Source of the DNA: DATBGO01 sp963695645 | GTDB lineage: Bacteria; Actinomycetota; Actinomycetes; Streptosporangiales; Streptosporangiaceae | Assembly (NCBI GenBank): GCA_963695645.1 | Contig: CAVOHC010000010.1 | Location: 1-64,000, forward strand | Direction of reading: 5' to 3' | DNA: 64,000 bases | Shown: positions 61,977-64,000 of the stretch, one piece after another | Layout: each line of letters starts with the position of its first letter | Position numbering within the stretch: position 1 is the first letter of the stretch | Position numbers and translations under genes: made by a program | Notes under the pieces: generated by a model | What the model was told of the DNA's origin: nothing | Databases searched by the model: none | The model's input: only the letters and a program-made list of their open reading frames with translations

Positions 61977-62273
61977 GTGATCACAAATTGCGAGTTTGGC
62001 CAATCGGGCTCTGGCCCGGGCGGTACCGCACAGGGCAGAGGGCCCGGCAGCCTTGCCGAACGGCTGTCAGCGGCGCAACGGCTACTGGAATCCGCCGCAG
62101 TGGACAATCCCGTGCGGGAGCGGTTCCAGCGGCGGCTGACCGCGATCTGCGATGCGCTGAAGGCGCCCGGCGCTGATACCGCACGCTGCGCCCGCAGGCT
62201 TGACCAGTTCCTTGCCGACCTGGGCCGACAGGTCGGAGCCGCTGCGGAAGGTGAGCGCGAGCCTGGCCAGTGA
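61977..62273 (+). CDS. Small helical protein, unknown
   Basis: This is 98 residues from GTG 61977. After a Gly-rich start, residues ~28-90 form amphipathic helices (LAERLSAAQRLLESAAVDNP, RFQRRLTAICDALKAPGADT). No ribosome-binding site precedes it, and I recognise no family. It may be a real small gene or a chance frame; the composition is better than neighbouring shadow frames. Confidence 0.4.
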   Translation: MITNCEFGQSGSGPGGTAQGRGPGSLAERLSAAQRLLESAAVDNPVRERFQRRLTAICDALKAPGADTARCARRLDQFLADLGRQVGAAAEGEREPGQ

Positions 62274-62522
62274 GGAGGGTAGCGCGACCCGGGCCAGTGC
62301 GGGCAGCGGCGTGGGCCGGTGAGTGACCGGGGTCGATCATGAGGCACGGATCGGGAATTCCCGTTGCATTATGCGCGGTTCACATCTCGACACGCCGTGC
62401 TTTCGCGCGAAGGTGATTGTGCGCCAGCGCTGGATCGCCTAATTTCAAGCAGGTCAGAGGTCGCGAATAGCTAGTGCCCTGTCCGCGCGACCTCCCGTTG
62501 GGGGAACCGCAGGAGTGAGGAA

Positions 62523-62822
62523 ATGAACAAGCGTGACCTGATCGATGCGATTTCAGGCCGGTTGGGGGACAAGAAGACCGCGACCGAAGCTGTAAACGCG
62601 GTACTCGACACCATCCAGGCAGCTGTCGCCAAGGGTGACAAGGTCTCTATCACCGGGTTCGGTGTATTCGAGAAGGCTGTCCGGCCGGCGCGTACCGCGC
62701 GGAACCCGGCCACCGGGGCGTCCATCAAGGTGCCCAAGTCCTCAGTGCCCAAATTCCGGGCCGGCTCGGACTTCAAGGCAGTCGTAAACGGCGAGAAGAA
62801 ACTCGCCGCGATCAAGCGATAG
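62523..62822 (+). CDS. hup: HU family DNA-binding protein
   Basis: This is 99 residues, the short HU form (no Lys/Ala-rich tail). MNKRDLIDAISGRLGDKKTA forms the helical base. ISITGFGVFEKAVRPARTAR leads into the DNA-binding arm, with ARNPATGASIKVPKSSVPKF at its tip. HU bends and compacts DNA. It has a good AGGAGTGAGG site before the ATG. A 10-bp palindrome (TTCGCGCGAA) lies at 62402-62411 in its upstream region. Its presence near ddl matches common actinobacterial gene order. Confidence 0.95.
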   Translation: MNKRDLIDAISGRLGDKKTATEAVNAVLDTIQAAVAKGDKVSITGFGVFEKAVRPARTARNPATGASIKVPKSSVPKFRAGSDFKAVVNGEKKLAAIKR

Positions 62823-62866
62823 CCCGGCTGGCGAGCGGCGCGGCACGCGCCGCTCGCCAGCCCGGG

Positions 62867-63991
62867 TCAGCGCAGGCCGGGGCGCTTCTTCAGAGCCGTG
62901 GTCAGCATCCGGTCGATGAGCTGCCCAATTGGCAGGCCACTCGCCGCCCACAGCTTCTGGAAATAGGACGCGGGCGACAGGCCAGGAATCGTATTGATCT
63001 CGTTCAGCAGGATCTGGCCGTCAGATGTGTAGAAGAAGTCCACCCGGGCAAAGCCCTCAGCGGATACCGCCAGGAACGCCTCGGCGGCAAGCCTGCGGAT
63101 CTCCTGGCTCGGTGCCTGCGGGATAGGCGCGGGAATGGCCATTCCGCTCGCCGTGTCCAGGTACTTGGCCTCGAAATCCCAGAACTCCTCGCCGCCGGCT
63201 ATGAGCAGCTGGCCGGGGGCACTGACGTCCGGCGGCCCGCCGTCGATCCCCTCCAGCACCGAGCATTCGATCTCCCGTCCCCCGATGGCGGCCTCGACGA
63301 GCACTTTGGGGTCGTACTGCCGGGCGTTATCGATGGCGCTGGCCAGCTGCTCGGCGTCAGTTGCCTTGGAGGTGCCGATGCTCGAGCCGCCGCGGGCTGG
63401 CTTGACGAACAGCGGCCAGCCAAGCTCGGCGATCGCGTCCTGCACCCGCTTGCCCTCCGGGTCGGCCGGTGGCCAGTCCCGCTCGTGCACGACCACGTAC
63501 GGCCCGACGGGAAGCCCGCTCGCCTTGAAGATCATCTTCATGTAGGCCTTGTCCATGCTGACCGCGCTCGCGAGAACTCCGGAGCCCACGTACCTGATCC
63601 CGGCCATCTCCAGCAGGCCCTGGATCGTGCCGTCTTCCCCGAACGGGCCGTGGAGCACCGGCATTACCAGGTCGACCTCGCCGAGCAGGTGCGGAATCTG
63701 GCCCGGCGCGGTGGCTTCGAGGGCGGCGTGGCTGGCCCACGGGACAACCTGGCTATCCGGCTGCGCGACTGCCTCGACCGACGGGAGCTCACCGCCGGTG
63801 ACCTCGAGCCTGCCAGGGTCATCAGCGGCCAGCACCCAGTTGCCCGCCCTGGTGATGCCGACCGGGACCACGTCGTACTTGGTCCTGTCGATCACGGCGA
63901 GCACGTTGCCGCCCCCCATGCAGGACACTGCGTGCTCAGGGCCCCTGCCACCGAATACGACCGCCACCCTGATCTTGCGCTGCTCGCTCAC
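62867..63991 (-). CDS. ddl: D-alanine--D-alanine ligase
   Basis: This is a 374-residue ATP-grasp enzyme joining two D-Ala for peptidoglycan. The N-terminal domain contains RVAVVFGGRGPEHAVSC and VMPVLHGPFGEDGTIQGLLE. The ATP-grasp core has SAVSMDKAYMKMIFKASGLP and WPLFVKPARGGSSIGTSKAT. The end is FYTSDGQILLNEINTIPGLS with the metal-binding Glu-Asn. The start codon is nine bases from the window edge, so its upstream neighbour cannot be seen. Confidence 0.96.
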   Translation of the reverse strand: MSEQRKIRVAVVFGGRGPEHAVSCMGGGNVLAVIDRTKYDVVPVGITRAGNWVLAADDPGRLEVTGGELPSVEAVAQPDSQVVPWASHAALEATAPGQIPHLLGEVDLVMPVLHGPFGEDGTIQGLLEMAGIRYVGSGVLASAVSMDKAYMKMIFKASGLPVGPYVVVHERDWPPADPEGKRVQDAIAELGWPLFVKPARGGSSIGTSKATDAEQLASAIDNARQYDPKVLVEAAIGGREIECSVLEGIDGGPPDVSAPGQLLIAGGEEFWDFEAKYLDTASGMAIPAPIPQAPSQEIRRLAAEAFLAVSAEGFARVDFFYTSDGQILLNEINTIPGLSPASYFQKLWAASGLPIGQLIDRMLTTALKKRPGLR

Positions 63992-64000
63992 TCGTTCCTC

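Noticed and set aside
62443..62453. Possible third IS5-type end (TTTCAAGCAGG) before hup
   Set aside because: Only 11 bases match and the following bases diverge from the IS end, so chance is not excluded.

Overview
The window is high-GC DNA with short intergenic gaps, frequent GTG starts and many ATGA start/stop overlaps. It carries actinobacterial families (Lsr2, DUF2795, DUF4235 remnant, an MviN-like pseudokinase, split PntA/PntB, VapBC, a PadR-controlled ABC exporter). This points to an Actinomycetota chromosome, probably a filamentous actinomycete; the sequence alone does not fix the genus. I saw no rRNA, tRNA or CRISPR array.

Layout. 1-8.4 kb is a damaged, mobile-element-rich zone. An IS1634-type element sits inside an IS1182-type transposase with an exact CTAG duplication. 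It is followed by broken DUF4235, PPK2 and YihY/BrkB genes, an intact VapBC pair, an HTH remnant, a flavin oxidoreductase with a divergent TetR regulator, and a 5'-truncated IS5-type transposase. 8.4-17.3 kb holds two FtsX-type permease blocks, each bounded by direct repeats related to IS ends, plus an arginase-fold protein and a DUF2795 gene whose stop codon is the target site of an intact IS5-type element. 17.5-22.3 kb holds small housekeeping or stress genes (CBS pair, VOC protein, DUF3291, DJ-1/PfpI, ATP-dependent DNA ligase, membrane protein).

22.4-31.6 kb is a catabolic-looking island. A tightly overlapping minus-strand run encodes a family-5 solute-binding lipoprotein, a creatininase-family amidohydrolase, an SDR dehydrogenase, an M20 peptidase and an M19 dipeptidase. 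It converges on an unusual single-chain fusion of a ketopantoate-reductase-like domain with an amidase-signature domain, which is divergent from an M14 succinylglutamate-desuccinylase-type gene. I infer uptake and stepwise hydrolysis/oxidation of an N-acyl or peptide-like amide; the substrate is unknown.

32-38.5 kb holds three zinc-ribbon proteins and two or more membrane proteins. The C-terminal tail of the large zinc-ribbon membrane protein and the N-terminus of the next gene's small helical protein share a 29-residue motif (16 identities). This resembles the paired motifs of bacterial amyloid-type signalling systems and is the best candidate here for an undescribed system.

39-64 kb is mostly core genome: glgC with an M19-like protein, lsr2, serine hydrolase, VIT1/CCC1 transporter, a DesK/NarL-type two-component system with a perfect 16-bp palindrome upstream, a pseudokinase with five 72-bp tandem repeats, pgm, mscS, a glycosidase-like propeller, sulfotransferase, pirin, an AhpD-like protein, a decayed zeta-toxin locus, pntB-pntA2-pntA1, hup and ddl.
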